Origin: Pseudonocardia autotrophica
GTDB taxonomy: Bacteria > Actinomycetota > Actinomycetes > Mycobacteriales > Pseudonocardiaceae
Assembly: GCF_000717175.1 (NCBI RefSeq)
Contig: NZ_JNYD01000003.1
Span: 682,001 to 746,000, forward strand
Direction of reading: 5' to 3'
Length of the DNA: 64,000 nt
In this document: positions 27,308-36,676 of the stretch, piece after piece
Layout: each line of letters starts with the position of its first letter
Numbering within the stretch: the first letter of the stretch is position 1
The notes under the pieces: model-generated
Seen by the model: the letters and a program-made list of their open reading frames with translations, nothing else
What the model was told of the DNA's origin: nothing
Database searches by the model: none
Translations under genes and position numbers: made by a program

Positions 27308-28180
27308 ATGCCGCTGACGCCCGCCGACGTTCACAACGTCGCGTTCAGCAAGCCCCCGATCGGTAAGCGGGGGTACAACGAGGACGAGGTCGACGCGTTC
27401 CTCGACCTGGTCGAGGCCGAGCTGGCCCGGCTGATCGAGGAGAACGAGGACCTGCGCGAGCAGGTCTCCCAGCTCGAGCAGCGACTCGGCAACGCCGAGG
27501 CCGACCTCGAGGAGGCGCGTTCGCGCCCGCAGCAGGGTGGGATGGGGGCCCAGGCCGGCCCGCCGCCCACGCAGCAGATCCGGCCCGTGGAGCCCCCGCA
27601 GCCGCCGCGTCCGGTCGAGCCGCAGCGCGCCATGGGCCCGATGGGCGACGGCGACGCCGGGGGCGGGGACCACCACGTCCAGGCCGCCAAGGTCCTGGGC
27701 CTGGCCCAGGAGATGGCCGACCGGCTGACCGCCGAGGCCAAGAACGAGGCCGACGCGATGCTGTCGGACGCCCGCGCCAAGTCGGAGCAGCTGCTCAGCG
27801 AGGCCCGGACCAAGTCCGACGGCCTGGTGAACGACGCGCGCGCCCGCGCCGAGACGATGCTCAACGACGCGCGGACCCGCGCCGAGACCCTCGAGCGGCA
27901 GTCGCGCGACAAGGCGTCCTCGCTGGTCAGCGAGGCGGAGCGCAAGCAGACCGAGATCATCGGCACCATCACGCGCGACAAGGGCGTGCTGGAGAAGAAG
28001 ATCGACGAGCTGCGGACCTTCGAGCGCGAGTACCGCACCCGGCTCAAGACCTACCTCGAGTCGCAGCTGCGCGACCTCGAGGGTCGGGGGTCGGCCGCGC
28101 CGTCGGACGCCGCCCGGTCGAACGCCAACGGCGGGTACGCCGCCACCGGCTACGGCCAGCGCGCGGACGCCGGAAGCTGA
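27308..28180 (+). CDS. wag31: DivIVA/Wag31 polar growth scaffold
   Basis: Coiled-coil scaffold that marks the cell poles and directs polar peptidoglycan synthesis; 290 residues. The N-terminal lipid-binding DivIVA domain starts [33 protein letters not shown] Pro/Gln-rich linker (about 75-115) precedes a long heptad-rich coiled coil (about 125-255) with many Ala/Arg/Glu repeats and a Gly/Asn/Ala tail. ATG 27308 has GAGGTGA before it. A hairpin terminator follows. Confidence 0.94.
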   Translation: MPLTPADVHNVAFSKPPIGKRGYNEDEVDAFLDLVEAELARLIEENEDLREQVSQLEQRLGNAEADLEEARSRPQQGGMGAQAGPPPTQQIRPVEPPQPPRPVEPQRAMGPMGDGDAGGGDHHVQAAKVLGLAQEMADRLTAEAKNEADAMLSDARAKSEQLLSEARTKSDGLVNDARARAETMLNDARTRAETLERQSRDKASSLVSEAERKQTEIIGTITRDKGVLEKKIDELRTFEREYRTRLKTYLESQLRDLEGRGSAAPSDAARSNANGGYAATGYGQRADAGS

Positions 28181-28206
28181 CGGCCCGGCCCGTCGTCCGA
28201 ACGACT

Positions 28207-28243
28207 GGCGGGCGGCAGTGCGGCACTCGTGCCGCCGCCCGCC
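28207..28243 (+). terminator. hairpin after wag31
   Basis: Compound stem: GGCGGGC/GCCCGCC outside and GCGGCAC/GTGCCGC inside with a TC loop. It sits in the 79-base gap before the next gene. Confidence 0.6.
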
Positions 28244-28259
28244 GTACACGGGGTGAACA

Positions 28260-29810
28260 GTGCTGCTGCTGGTTCTGGTTCTGGTCCTGATCGCCTTCGG
28301 CCTGCTGGTCGTGGCGCTGCTCTCGGGCAGCGTCCTCTGGGCGTGGATCTCCGTGGCCGTCTCCGTGGCGGCCGCGGCGGCCCTGCTGGTCGACTGGCTG
28401 CAACGCCGCTCGGCCGTCAAGGCGGGCGCGGAGTCGCAGCAGCCCGCCGCCGGCGCCGCCGCGGCGCCGCAGGGCGGCCCGCAGGGGACACGCCGTGACA
28501 TCGAGCCGGTCACCGAGGTGCTCCCGGTCGTCGGGCAGGGCTCGCCCGGGCGCGTACCCCCGCCGCAGGCCGGGGTGGAGCGTGGACAGTCCTCGTCGGA
28601 CTCCGGCCCGGGTGCCGGGCCGGACGCGGAGGCCACCTCCGTGATGCCCCGCGTGGGACCGTCCGGCTCAGCCGAGCGACCGTCCGGCGCTGTGCACGAC
28701 GACACCCGGTCGAGCGATTCTTCATCACGCAGCGTGACTGGTGACGAGGGTCATGACGACGCCACGGGGCGTCGCGACTCCCCGTCGGGGGAGGGCGGCT
28801 CCGGGTCCGGTCCGGCGGTGACGGCCGGCGCCGCGGCGGGTGCCGCCGGTGCCGGGGTCGCGGGCGTGGCCGCTGCGGCACACGGGAAGCACGAGAGCGA
28901 GGAGCCGGCCTCCGGCGCCCCGACGCAGGAGCCCGCCCCGACGGGCGCCCGCGGCGAGAACGCCCCGGAGCCGGCGGGTGCGTCGGCGGCCGCGGAGCGG
29001 TCCGCGGCGGAGCCCGACGCGGACGGGGGCACGGATGCGGCCGCCCCCGCGGCGGCATCGGGGCCGACCGAGAGTGCGACCCAGGCGTCGGCTCCCTCGG
29101 CATCCTCCTCGGAGGCGGCGGAGCAGGCACCGGAGCAGGCACCGGAGCCCGGTCGGGCCGGCGGCACGGCGGCAGCCGGCCCGGCCGCTGGTTCCGGTGC
29201 CGCGCCCGGGGTGTCCCCGGCCGCGGTGTCCACAGCGTCCGCGACGTTTGCGGAGGGCTCCGCGACGGAGACCGCGTCCGGCGACGCGAGCGCCCCGGCG
29301 ACCACGGCGGGAGCGTCCGGGAGCACGTCCGCCCCCGGTTCCGGCGCGACGTCCGCGTCGGCCGCGTCGCCTTCGGACATCGACGGCCCTACCGTGGCGA
29401 CTCCGGCGCACACCGGATCCGCCGCGCAGGCCGCGAGCCAGCCCGGCGCACAGGCCCCGCAGGGGCAGCCGGGTCAGCCCGGCCAGCCCCAGGGCCAGCC
29501 GGCCCAACAGGGCCAGCAGCCCGCGGGCGGTCCGCCGCCGCTGGGCTCGATGCCCCCGCCCGGGCCGCACGGCGAGCCCCCGGAGGAACCGCGGGACGCG
29601 ACGGTCGCGGCGCTGGTCGCCGAGCTCGACGACGAGGTCGTCGTGGTCGACGAGCAGCCGCGCTACCACCTCGCGGGCTGCCGGTCGCTGCCCGGCCGCC
29701 CGGTGATCCCGCTGCCGGCCAAGGAGGCCGTCGAGCTGGGCTTCACCCCGTGCGGCTGGTGCACCCCGGACCGCACCATGGCGGGCCGGCACCAGGCCGC
29801 GGCCCGCTGA
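28260..29810 (+). CDS. membrane-anchored Ala-rich protein with C-terminal zinc-knuckle-like motif
   Basis: Function not recognised. The 516 residues start with two hydrophobic helices (about 1-45). A very long Ala/Ser/Gly/Glu/Pro-rich disordered region follows to about residue 430, containing GQPGQPGQPQGQ repeats. The C-terminal domain has H470, C474, C498 and C501 in YHLAGC ... PCGWC, a spacing like the zinc site of Ada-type modules. Many actinobacterial proteins end in this YHxxxC...PCxxC module. It follows wag31 and may be tied to the pole, but that is a guess from position. The start is GTG 28260. Confidence 0.7.
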   Translation: MLLLVLVLVLIAFGLLVVALLSGSVLWAWISVAVSVAAAAALLVDWLQRRSAVKAGAESQQPAAGAAAAPQGGPQGTRRDIEPVTEVLPVVGQGSPGRVPPPQAGVERGQSSSDSGPGAGPDAEATSVMPRVGPSGSAERPSGAVHDDTRSSDSSSRSVTGDEGHDDATGRRDSPSGEGGSGSGPAVTAGAAAGAAGAGVAGVAAAAHGKHESEEPASGAPTQEPAPTGARGENAPEPAGASAAAERSAAEPDADGGTDAAAPAAASGPTESATQASAPSASSSEAAEQAPEQAPEPGRAGGTAAAGPAAGSGAAPGVSPAAVSTASATFAEGSATETASGDASAPATTAGASGSTSAPGSGATSASAASPSDIDGPTVATPAHTGSAAQAASQPGAQAPQGQPGQPGQPQGQPAQQGQQPAGGPPPLGSMPPPGPHGEPPEEPRDATVAALVAELDDEVVVVDEQPRYHLAGCRSLPGRPVIPLPAKEAVELGFTPCGWCTPDRTMAGRHQAAAR

Positions 29811-29834
29811 CCTGCCGCTGACCTGCACGAACGG

Positions 29835-29864
29835 CGCCCCGTTCGCTCCTGAGGAGCGGGGGCG
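29835..29864 (+). terminator. hairpin terminator
   Basis: CGCCCC-gtt-CGCTCC-tga-GGAGCG-GGGGCG, a stem with a 3-base bulge, between the Ala-rich protein gene and the ileS leader. Its upstream flank CACGAACGGCG also begins the terminator at 45591. Confidence 0.65.
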
Positions 29865-29910
29865 TCGTCGGCGTGTGCACCTCGCGGAATAACGGTTCGC
29901 CGCCCCGCGC

Positions 29911-30128
29911 TACCCTGGTCGCACAGGCACCGATCCGGCCATCACCGGGGAGCCTCCGGAAGAAACCCGGCACGGCCGGGGAGTAGAACCGGACGGGTTC
30001 GGCCCGTCACAGCCGTCGAACGAGCGGTCCCGCGCGAGCGGGGCAAGCGGGGTGGTACCGCGGCTCAGCACCATCGAGTCGTCCCCGTGCAGCGACAGCC
30101 ACGCACTGCACGAGGAGCACCGACCGCC
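29911..30128 (+). promoter_or_regulatory. T-box riboswitch (ileS leader)
   Basis: The leader contains the T-box core TGGTACCGCG (30052-30061), which reads the acceptor end of uncharged tRNA, and a stem I specifier ATC at 29941-29943 matching tRNA-Ile(GAU). The -10 box TACCCT is at 29911-29916. A small GTGCAG/CTGCAC hairpin (30087-30111) stands just before the ribosome site GAGGAG. Actinobacterial ileS T-boxes are known to act on translation initiation, and the lack of a terminator U-tract fits this. Confidence 0.9.
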
Positions 30129-33100
30129 ATGAGCGAGAGCTACCCCCCGGTTCCCGCGCATCCCGCGTTCCCGCAGCTCGAGCGCGAGGTCCTCAAGTAC
30201 TGGGAGGCGGACGACACGTTCGTCGCCTCCGTCGAGGCCCGCCCCGCCGGCGAGAACGGCAGCAACGAGTTCGTCTTCTACGACGGCCCGCCCTTCGCCA
30301 ACGGCCTGCCGCACTACGGCCACCTGCTCACCGGGTACGTGAAGGACGTCGTGCCGCGGTACCAGACCATGCGCGGCAGGCACGTCGAGCGCCGCTTCGG
30401 CTGGGACACCCACGGCCTGCCGGCCGAGGTGGAGGCCGAGCGCCAGCTCGGGATCAACCACAAGTCCGAGATCGAGAGCATGGGCATCGCCGAGTTCAAC
30501 GAGGCGTGCCGCACCTCCGTGCTCCGCTACACCGGCGAGTGGCGCGACTACGTGACCCGCCAGGCCCGCTGGGTCGACTTCGACAACGACTACAAGACCC
30601 TCGACCTGGACTACATGGAAAGCGTCATGTGGGCCTTCAAGACCTTGTGGGACAAGGGGCTGGTCTACTCCGGGTTCCGCGTGCTCTGGTACTGCTGGCG
30701 CTGCGAGACGCCGCTGTCGAACTCCGAGACGAAGATGGACGACGTCTACCGGGACCGGCAGGACCCGGCCGTCACCGTCGGGCTGCGGCTCGCGAGCGAC
30801 GACCCGGAGCTCGACGACGCCCTGGCCCTGGTCTGGACGACGACGCCGTGGACGCTGCCGTCGAACCTCGCCGTGGCCGTGCACCCGGACGTCGAGTACG
30901 CGCTGCTCTCCGCGAACGGCGAGAAGTACGTCCTGGCGAGCGCGCGCGTCGGCGCCTACGCCCGGGAGCTGGGCGCGGAGCCCGAGGTCCTGCGCACGTT
31001 CACCGGTCGCGAGCTGCTCGGCCTGGGCTACACCCCGCCGTTCGACTTCTTCGTCGGCCGGGAGAACGCGCACCGGGTCCTGGAGGCGGACTACGTCACC
31101 ACCGAGGACGGCACCGGGCTCGTGCACATCGCGCCCGCCTTCGGTGAGGAGGACAAGGCGGTCACCGACGCGGCCGGCATCGAGGCCGTCGTGCCGGTCG
31201 ACTCGCGGGGCGAGTTCACCGTCGAGGTCCCGCCGTACGCCGGCCAGCAGGTGTTCGACGCCAACCCGAACATCATCCGGGACCTCAAGGCCGGCACCGC
31301 CACCTACGTCACGGGCGTCCTGCTCCGGCACGAGACCTACGACCACCCTTACCCGCACTGCTGGCGCTGTGGCAACGCGCTGATCCAGCGCGCCGTCGAC
31401 TCGTGGTTCGTGCAGGTCACCGCCTTCCGCGAGCGGATGGTGGAGCTCAACAAGCAGATCAACTGGGTGCCCGGCAACATCCGGGACGGCCAGTTCGGCA
31501 AGTGGCTTGAGGGCGCCCGCGACTGGGGCATCTCCCGCAACCGGTTCTGGGGGAGCCCGATCCCGGTGTGGGTGTCGGACGACCCGCGCCACCCGCGCAC
31601 GGACGTCTACGGCTCGCTCGACGAGCTGGAGCGGGACTTCGGCGTCCGGCCGACGGACCTGCACCGGCCCTTCATCGACGAGCTGACCCGGCCCAACCCG
31701 GACGACCCGACCGGGAAGTCGACCATGCGCCGCGTGCCCGAGGTGCTGGACTGCTGGTTCGAGTCCGGCTCGATGCCGTTCGCGCAGGTGCACTACCCGT
31801 TCGAGAACCGGGACTGGTTCGAGGACCACTACCCGGGCGACTTCATCGTCGAGTACAACGGCCAGACCCGCGGCTGGTTCTACACACTGCACGTGCTGGC
31901 CACGGCGCTGTTCGACCGGCCCGCGTTCGAGAGCTGCGTGGCGCACGGGATCGTGCTGGGCGACGACGGCGCCAAGATGTCGAAGTCGCTGCGCAACTAC
32001 CCGGACGTCAACGAGGTCTTCGACCGCGACGGGTCGGACGCCATGCGGTGGTTCCTCATGGCGAGCCCGATCCTGCGCGGCGGGAACCTGGTCGTCACCG
32101 AGCAGGGCATCCGCGAGGGCGTCCGGCAGGCGATCCTGCCGCTGTGGAACACCTGGTACTTCCTGTCGCTCTACGCCGGGGCGGCCGGGGTCACCGGGAC
32201 CACGCGGACGGACTCCACACACGTCCTGGACCGGTACGTGCTGGCCAAGACCGCGGACCTGGTCGACGGCGTGACCACCGCGCTCGACGCCTACGACATC
32301 GCCGGGGCGTGCGAGCAGGTCCGCGACCACGCCGAGGTGCTCACGAACTGGTACGTGCGGCGTTCCCGGGACCGGTTCTGGGAGGGCGACCGGGACGCGA
32401 TCGACACGCTGCACACGGTGCTGGAGGTGACCGCCCGCGTCGCCGCGCCGCTGTTGCCGCTGACCATGGAGCAGCTGTGGCAGGGGCTCACCGGCGGCCG
32501 GTCGGTGCACCTGACGGACTGGCCGTCGACCGCCGAGCTGCCGCACGACGCGGCGCTGGTGGCCGCCATGGACCGCGTCCGGCAGGTGGCCTCGGCGGGG
32601 CTGTCGCTCCGGAAGGCGCGCAAGCTGCGCGTCCGGCTGCCGCTGGCCTCCCTGACCGTCGCCGCCGCCGACGCGGAGACCCTCGCGCCGTTCGCCGACG
32701 TCCTGCGGGACGAGGTGAACGTCAAGGAGGTCGTGCTGACCACGGACGTCGCGACCCACGGCCGCTTCGAGCTGACGGTCAACGCCCGCGCCTGCGGTCC
32801 CCGGCTGGGCAAGGAGACCCAGACGGCGATCAAGGCCGTGAAGGCAGGGGACTGGACGGCGAACCAGGACGGCACCGTGACCGCCGGCGGCATCCGGCTG
32901 CTGGAGGGCGAGTTCTCCGAGCGGCTCCTCGCGGCGGACCCGCAGTCCACCGGGGCGCTGCCCGGCAACACCGGGCTCGTCGTCCTCGACACGGACGTCA
33001 CGCCGGAGCTGGCGGCCGAGGGCACGGCGCGCGACGTGGTGCGCGCGGTCCAGCAGGCCCGTCGGGACGCCGGGCTCGAGGTCTCGGACCGGATCGCCCT

Positions 33101-33281
33101 GACCCTCGACGCGCCGGAACCGGTCCTCGACGCCGTCCGGGCCCACGAGGCCTTCGTGGCCTGCGAGGTCCTGGCGACGAGCGTGGCGTACGCCGAGCTC
33201 GCCGAGCCGACCGGCACCGGCGGCGTCTCCGACCCGTCGGGGAACAACGCCGAGGTCCGGGTGGCCGTCGCGAAGAACTGA
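30129..33281 (+). CDS. ileS: isoleucyl-tRNA synthetase
   Basis: Class I synthetase charging tRNA-Ile; 1050 residues. The HIGH-type motif is HYGH at 62-65 and KMSKS is at 616-620. The CP1 editing domain lies between, with [16 protein letters not shown]. The length, the [16 protein letters not shown] context and the long C-terminal domain put it with the eukaryote-like type 2 IleRS found in mycobacteria, a type associated with lower mupirocin sensitivity. ATG 30129 follows GAGGAG. Controlled by the T-box upstream; a 40-base palindrome follows the stop. Confidence 0.96.
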   Translation: MSESYPPVPAHPAFPQLEREVLKYWEADDTFVASVEARPAGENGSNEFVFYDGPPFANGLPHYGHLLTGYVKDVVPRYQTMRGRHVERRFGWDTHGLPAEVEAERQLGINHKSEIESMGIAEFNEACRTSVLRYTGEWRDYVTRQARWVDFDNDYKTLDLDYMESVMWAFKTLWDKGLVYSGFRVLWYCWRCETPLSNSETKMDDVYRDRQDPAVTVGLRLASDDPELDDALALVWTTTPWTLPSNLAVAVHPDVEYALLSANGEKYVLASARVGAYARELGAEPEVLRTFTGRELLGLGYTPPFDFFVGRENAHRVLEADYVTTEDGTGLVHIAPAFGEEDKAVTDAAGIEAVVPVDSRGEFTVEVPPYAGQQVFDANPNIIRDLKAGTATYVTGVLLRHETYDHPYPHCWRCGNALIQRAVDSWFVQVTAFRERMVELNKQINWVPGNIRDGQFGKWLEGARDWGISRNRFWGSPIPVWVSDDPRHPRTDVYGSLDELERDFGVRPTDLHRPFIDELTRPNPDDPTGKSTMRRVPEVLDCWFESGSMPFAQVHYPFENRDWFEDHYPGDFIVEYNGQTRGWFYTLHVLATALFDRPAFESCVAHGIVLGDDGAKMSKSLRNYPDVNEVFDRDGSDAMRWFLMASPILRGGNLVVTEQGIREGVRQAILPLWNTWYFLSLYAGAAGVTGTTRTDSTHVLDRYVLAKTADLVDGVTTALDAYDIAGACEQVRDHAEVLTNWYVRRSRDRFWEGDRDAIDTLHTVLEVTARVAAPLLPLTMEQLWQGLTGGRSVHLTDWPSTAELPHDAALVAAMDRVRQVASAGLSLRKARKLRVRLPLASLTVAAADAETLAPFADVLRDEVNVKEVVLTTDVATHGRFELTVNARACGPRLGKETQTAIKAVKAGDWTANQDGTVTAGGIRLLEGEFSERLLAADPQSTGALPGNTGLVVLDTDVTPELAAEGTARDVVRAVQQARRDAGLEVSDRIALTLDAPEPVLDAVRAHEAFVACEVLATSVAYAELAEPTGTGGVSDPSGNNAEVRVAVAKN

Positions 33282-33285
33282 CCCT

Positions 33286-33325
33286 GTGAGTGGCGATGGT
33301 CGCTATAGCGACTATCGCCACTCAC
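33286..33325. repeat. 40-base palindromic repeat, copy 1
   Basis: Near-perfect palindrome (half-site GTGAGTGGCGAT, one mismatch pair), extended by CCCT/AGGG to 48 bases (33282-33329). It lies between ileS and a methyltransferase. Two more copies are at 54099 and 63957. It could fold as a terminator hairpin. Confidence 0.92.
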
Positions 33326-33334
33326 AGGGGTCGT

Positions 33335-33340
33335 TAGGGT
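33335..33340 (+). promoter_or_regulatory. -10 box, leaderless start
   Basis: TAGGGT, 8 bases before GTG 33349 and directly after the palindromic repeat. Confidence 0.45.
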
Positions 33341-33348
33341 GATCCACC

Positions 33349-34107
33349 GTGGGGAGTGCTGCCGAGCGGTGGGCGGAGCTGCAGTCGGGGCGGGGTGTCC
33401 CGCCCGAGATCCTGGCGCAGGCGCCGGCGAGCCCGTGGGGGCACGACCCGGCCGACTTCACCGCTCCTGACGTCCCCGAGGACACGCCGTCCCGCGCGGC
33501 GGGCCTGACCCTGCTCGGCGCGTCCGGCACGGTCACCGACGTCGGCTGCGGCGGGGGTGACGCCGCGTTCGCACTGGTCGGGCCGATGACCCACGCGACC
33601 GGCGTCGACACCCAGCAGGACATGCTCGACCTGTTCGAGGCCGGCGCCGACGTCCGCGGCGTGCCCGCCCGGACCGTCCTCGGCCCGTGGCCCGACGTGG
33701 CGGGGCAGGTCGGCACCGCGGACGTCGTGGTGTCGCACCACGTGCTGCACAACGTCGTCGACCTGCCGCCCTTCCTCGCCGCCCTGACCGCGGCGGCGGT
33801 CCGCGGGGTCGTCGTCGAGATGCTGTCCGAGCACCCGATGGCGTGGCTCGACCCGCTCTGGGCGCGCTTCCACGACCTGCACCGGCCCGAGCCCGCGACC
33901 GTCGACGACGCCGTCGCCGTGCTGCGCGAGCAGGGCGTCGAGCCGGAGGTCACGCGCTGGGAGCGGGAGCGGCGCGCCCCGCACTCGCCGGTGTGGGTCA
34001 CGCGGCGGCTGTGCCTGCCACCGGAGCGGGAGCCCGAGGTCGCCGCGGCGCTCGACCGGATCCCGCCGCGTCCGCGCACCGCGGCCACGCTGGTCTGGCG
34101 GCCCTGA
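33349..34107 (+). CDS. class I SAM-dependent methyltransferase
   Basis: Predicted methyltransferase of 252 residues with unknown acceptor. A helical lead (ERWAELQSGRGVPPEIL) precedes motif I VTDVGCGGGDAAFAL. A motif III-like VVSHHVLHNVVDLPPFL follows, and the C-terminal half is rich in Arg and Pro and ends in ATLVWRP. The lead resembles small-molecule methyltransferases. The GTG start fits a leaderless -10 box 8 bases upstream. It stands alone between the palindrome and a stretch of decayed sequence. Confidence 0.8.
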   Translation: MGSAAERWAELQSGRGVPPEILAQAPASPWGHDPADFTAPDVPEDTPSRAAGLTLLGASGTVTDVGCGGGDAAFALVGPMTHATGVDTQQDMLDLFEAGADVRGVPARTVLGPWPDVAGQVGTADVVVSHHVLHNVVDLPPFLAALTAAAVRGVVVEMLSEHPMAWLDPLWARFHDLHRPEPATVDDAVAVLREQGVEPEVTRWERERRAPHSPVWVTRRLCLPPEREPEVAAALDRIPPRPRTAATLVWRP

Positions 34108-34200
34108 TCAGGAGATCAGGAACCAGGCGAACACCACGCCCGACGAGTTCGTGGCGAGGTGCGCCCGCACCGGGGGTGACCAGGTGCCCGTCCCCGCGCC
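34108..34200 (-). pseudogene. remnant of a CPBP-type intramembrane protease C-terminus
   Basis: Reading the minus strand toward the stop at 34108 gives HLATNSSGVVFAWFLIS, which looks like the last helix of a CPBP (CAAX/Abi) protease. The preceding WRRGDGHLVTP is in a different frame. No full-length gene or catalytic EE motif remains. Family assignment from so short a piece is tentative. Confidence 0.4.
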
Positions 34201-34206
34201 GCCACG

Positions 34207-34542
34207 TGCACAGCCAGGCCGCAGACCCGGGCGACGACGAGCAGCAACGCCGTCCCGACGACCTTCCACGGCAACGCCAAGGCCGTTGCGCCGCTTCGGC
34301 GTCGTCATGCTCGTGTCGGTGGTCGGCCTCGTGGCGATCGTCGACATCCTGCGGTTCCGCGCCGGGTTCGCCGAGCTGGCCTCCCCTCAACCTGGGCGGC
34401 TGGGGAGCGCGAGGTGCCGGACCTGGTCTGGTGGCAGGAGCGCTCGCGCTCGATCGCGGCGTCGCTGTTCTGCACACTGCCCGTGATCTGGCTCTTCGGC
34501 CGTTTCGGCCATCACCGGCCCACGGTGCCGGCACCCGCCTGA
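34207..34542 (+). pseudogene. frameshifted two-helix membrane protein
   Basis: Pieces of one protein in three frames: a polar start (GDDEQQRRPDDLPRQRQG), then RRFGVVMLVSVVGLVAIVDI and RFRAGFAELAS, then LNLGGW, then EVPDLVWWQERSRSIAASLF and TLPVIWLFGRFGHH to the TGA at 34540. One missing C near 34284, one extra C near 34384 and one extra G near 34404 explain the shifts. The last two lie in homopolymer runs, so sequencing error is possible; otherwise the gene has decayed. Function unknown. Confidence 0.55.
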
Positions 34543-34595
34543 CGGCCGCGTGACCTGCGCGGATAGGGTTGTCCGCGTACGAGCCGGGGGTGACG

Positions 34596-36101
34596 ATGAG
34601 CCTGGAGGTCCTGCTCGGCGTCGTCGCCGCGGTCCTGTTGATCGGCGTGCTCGCCGTGCGCGTGTCCGTCCGGCTCGGCCTGCCCTCGCTGCTGCTCTAC
34701 CTCGGCATCGGCATCCTGCTCGGCGAGGCGGTCCTCGGCGTCCAGTTCTCCAACGCCGCGCTGACCGAGAACCTCGGCCTCGCCGCGCTGGTGCTCATCC
34801 TCGTCGAGGGCGGCCTGACCACCCGCTGGCAGGCGGTGCGGCCGTCGCTCGGGATCGGCATCGGGCTCTCGACGATCGCGGTCGTCGTGAGCATCGTCGT
34901 GGCCGGCACCGCCCTGCACCACCTGCTCGGACTGGACTGGCGGGTCGCGTTCCTCTGGGGCGCGGTGCTGTCGTCGACCGACGCCGCCGCCGTGTTCAGC
35001 GTGCTGCGCGGGGTCGGGGTGTCGCCGCGGCTCGCCGGGGCCCTCGAGCTCGAGTCCGGTATGAACGACGCCCCGGTGGTCCTCGCCGTCCTCCTCCTCG
35101 CCTCGGACGACCCGTTGACCTGGATGACCCCGCTGCTCGTGGTCTACGAGCTGGTCGCGGGCGGGGTGATCGGCCTCGCCCTCGGGTTCGGCGGGGCCTG
35201 GGCGCTGCGCCGGGCGGCCCTGCCCGCGACCGGTCTCTACCCGCTCGCCGCGCTGGCCGTGTGCGTACTGGCCTTCGCGAGCGGGCAGCTGGCGCACGCG
35301 TCGGGCCTGCTCGCCACCTACGTGTGTGCGCTCGTGCTGGGCAACTCGCGGCTGCCGCACCGCGGGGGCGTGCTGTCGTTCGCCGAGGGCACCGGCTGGC
35401 TGGCCCAGATCGGGCTGTTCGTGCTGCTCGGGCTGTACGTCAGCCCGGCCCGGCTGGTCGACGCCGTGATCCCCGCGCTGATCGCCGCCGGCGTCCTGCT
35501 CGTCCTCGCCCGGCCGCTGTCGGTGGTCGCGGCCGCGCTGCCGTTCCGGGTGCCGTGGCGGGAGCAGGCCTTCCTGTCGTGGGCGGGGCTGCGCGGGGCC
35601 GTGCCGATCGTGCTCGCGCTGATCTCCCTGGTCGAGGGCGCGCCGGGCGCGGCCAACCTGGTCGACGTCGTGTTCGTGCTCGTCGTGATCCTCACCCTGC
35701 TGCAGGGCACCACCCTGCCGTGGGTCGCCCGGCGGCTGCGGGTCGCGCGCACCGCCGAGCCGAAGGACGTCGAGGTCGACGCCGCGCCGCTCGACGAGCT
35801 GCACGCCGACCTGCTCCAGGTCCGGATCCCGGCGGGCTCGAAGCTGCGCGGGGTCTACCTGCGGGAGCTGCGGCTGCCCGTGGGGGCCACGGTCAGCCTC
35901 GTCGTGCGCGGCGAGCAGGCCTTCACCCCCAACGGGCAGACCCGGCTGCGGGAGCACGACCAGCTGCTCGTGGTGGCCACCGCCGACGTCCGGGAGCGCA
36001 CCGAGGAGCGGCTGCGGGCCGTCGACCGGGGCGGCGCGCTGGTGCGCTGGCGGGACACCGATCCCGGCCCCCGTCCGGACGGCCCCGGAAGGCCCGCATA
36101 A
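34596..36101 (+). CDS. CPA1-type cation (K+/Na+):proton antiporter with TrkA-C domain
   Basis: Polytopic membrane antiporter of 501 residues in the NhaP2-like group. About twelve helices cover residues 1-385. Transport motifs are EGGLTTR, SSTDAAAVFSVLR (the ion-binding Asp), LELESGMNDAP and WAGLRGAVPIVLAL. A cytoplasmic RCK_C/TrkA-C domain (about 415-475) would bind a regulatory ligand. A -10 box TAGGGT at 34564-34569 implies a short leader of about 20 bases. The start is ATG 34596; GTG 34590 is possible. It ends within the lspA promoter. Confidence 0.88.
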   Translation: MSLEVLLGVVAAVLLIGVLAVRVSVRLGLPSLLLYLGIGILLGEAVLGVQFSNAALTENLGLAALVLILVEGGLTTRWQAVRPSLGIGIGLSTIAVVVSIVVAGTALHHLLGLDWRVAFLWGAVLSSTDAAAVFSVLRGVGVSPRLAGALELESGMNDAPVVLAVLLLASDDPLTWMTPLLVVYELVAGGVIGLALGFGGAWALRRAALPATGLYPLAALAVCVLAFASGQLAHASGLLATYVCALVLGNSRLPHRGGVLSFAEGTGWLAQIGLFVLLGLYVSPARLVDAVIPALIAAGVLLVLARPLSVVAAALPFRVPWREQAFLSWAGLRGAVPIVLALISLVEGAPGAANLVDVVFVLVVILTLLQGTTLPWVARRLRVARTAEPKDVEVDAAPLDELHADLLQVRIPAGSKLRGVYLRELRLPVGATVSLVVRGEQAFTPNGQTRLREHDQLLVVATADVRERTEERLRAVDRGGALVRWRDTDPGPRPDGPGRPA

Positions 36102-36102
36102 T
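36097..36102 (+). promoter_or_regulatory. -10 box of lspA, leaderless start
   Basis: CATAAT includes the TAA stop of the antiporter gene and ends 7 bases before the lspA GTG. Confidence 0.55.
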
Positions 36103-36109
36103 CGAGGGT

Positions 36110-36676
36110 GTGACCGACGAGCCGGACGAGCGCACCGAACCCGCCCCCCTCCCGCCACGCCGGGTGTGGGTGCTCGCGCTCGTGGCACCCGTCGTCCTGC
36201 TGCTGGACATCCTGACCAAGGTCCTCGCGGTCGCGACGCTGGAGGACCGGCCGCCCGTGCGGCTGCTCGGCGGGCTGGTCAACCTGGTCCTGGTGCGCAA
36301 CCCCGGCGCCGCGTTCTCCATGGCCACCGGCTACACCTGGGTGCTGTCGATCATCGCGCTCGGCGTGGTCCTGGTGATCATCCGGATCTCGCGGAAGCTG
36401 CGGTCGGTGGGCTGGGCGATCGCGCTCGGGCTCGTGCTCGGCGGGGCGCTGGGCAACCTGGTCGACCGGGTCTTCCGGGCGCCGGGGCCGCTGCAGGGGC
36501 ACGTCGTCGACGTCATCTCCGTGGTGCGGACGGACGGCTCGTTCTTCCCGGTGTTCAACCTGGCCGACTCGAGCATCGTGTGCGGCGGGATCCTGCTGGT
36601 CCTGCTCGCGCTGACCGGCCGGGAGCTCGACGGGACCCGGGCGGGCGCGGCCGAGCGGGAGCCCGCCGGTGAGTGA
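36110..36676 (+). CDS. lspA: lipoprotein signal peptidase LspA
   Basis: Membrane aspartyl protease that removes signal peptides from prolipoproteins; 188 residues and four membrane helices. The catalytic Asp pair is D119 (GNLVDRV) and D153 (FNLADSSI). The [11 protein letters not shown] motif is present. The acidic N-terminal extension of about 20 residues is typical in actinobacteria. The GTG start fits a leaderless -10 box. It overlaps rluD by 8 bases. Confidence 0.95.
   Translation: MTDEPDERTEPAPLPPRRVWVLALVAPVVLLLDILTKVLAVATLEDRPPVRLLGGLVNLVLVRNPGAAFSMATGYTWVLSIIALGVVLVIIRISRKLRSVGWAIALGLVLGGALGNLVDRVFRAPGPLQGHVVDVISVVRTDGSFFPVFNLADSSIVCGGILLVLLALTGRELDGTRAGAAEREPAGE

Noticed and set aside
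30087..30128. Upstream GTG start for ileS adding 14 residues
   Set aside because: It lies in the T-box leader hairpin; ATG 30129 has the ribosome site and matches the family N-terminus.
29910..33146. 1078-codon minus-strand open frame opposite ileS
   Set aside because: Shadow of ileS; composition (Arg, Gly, Val, His-rich) is typical of antisense frames.
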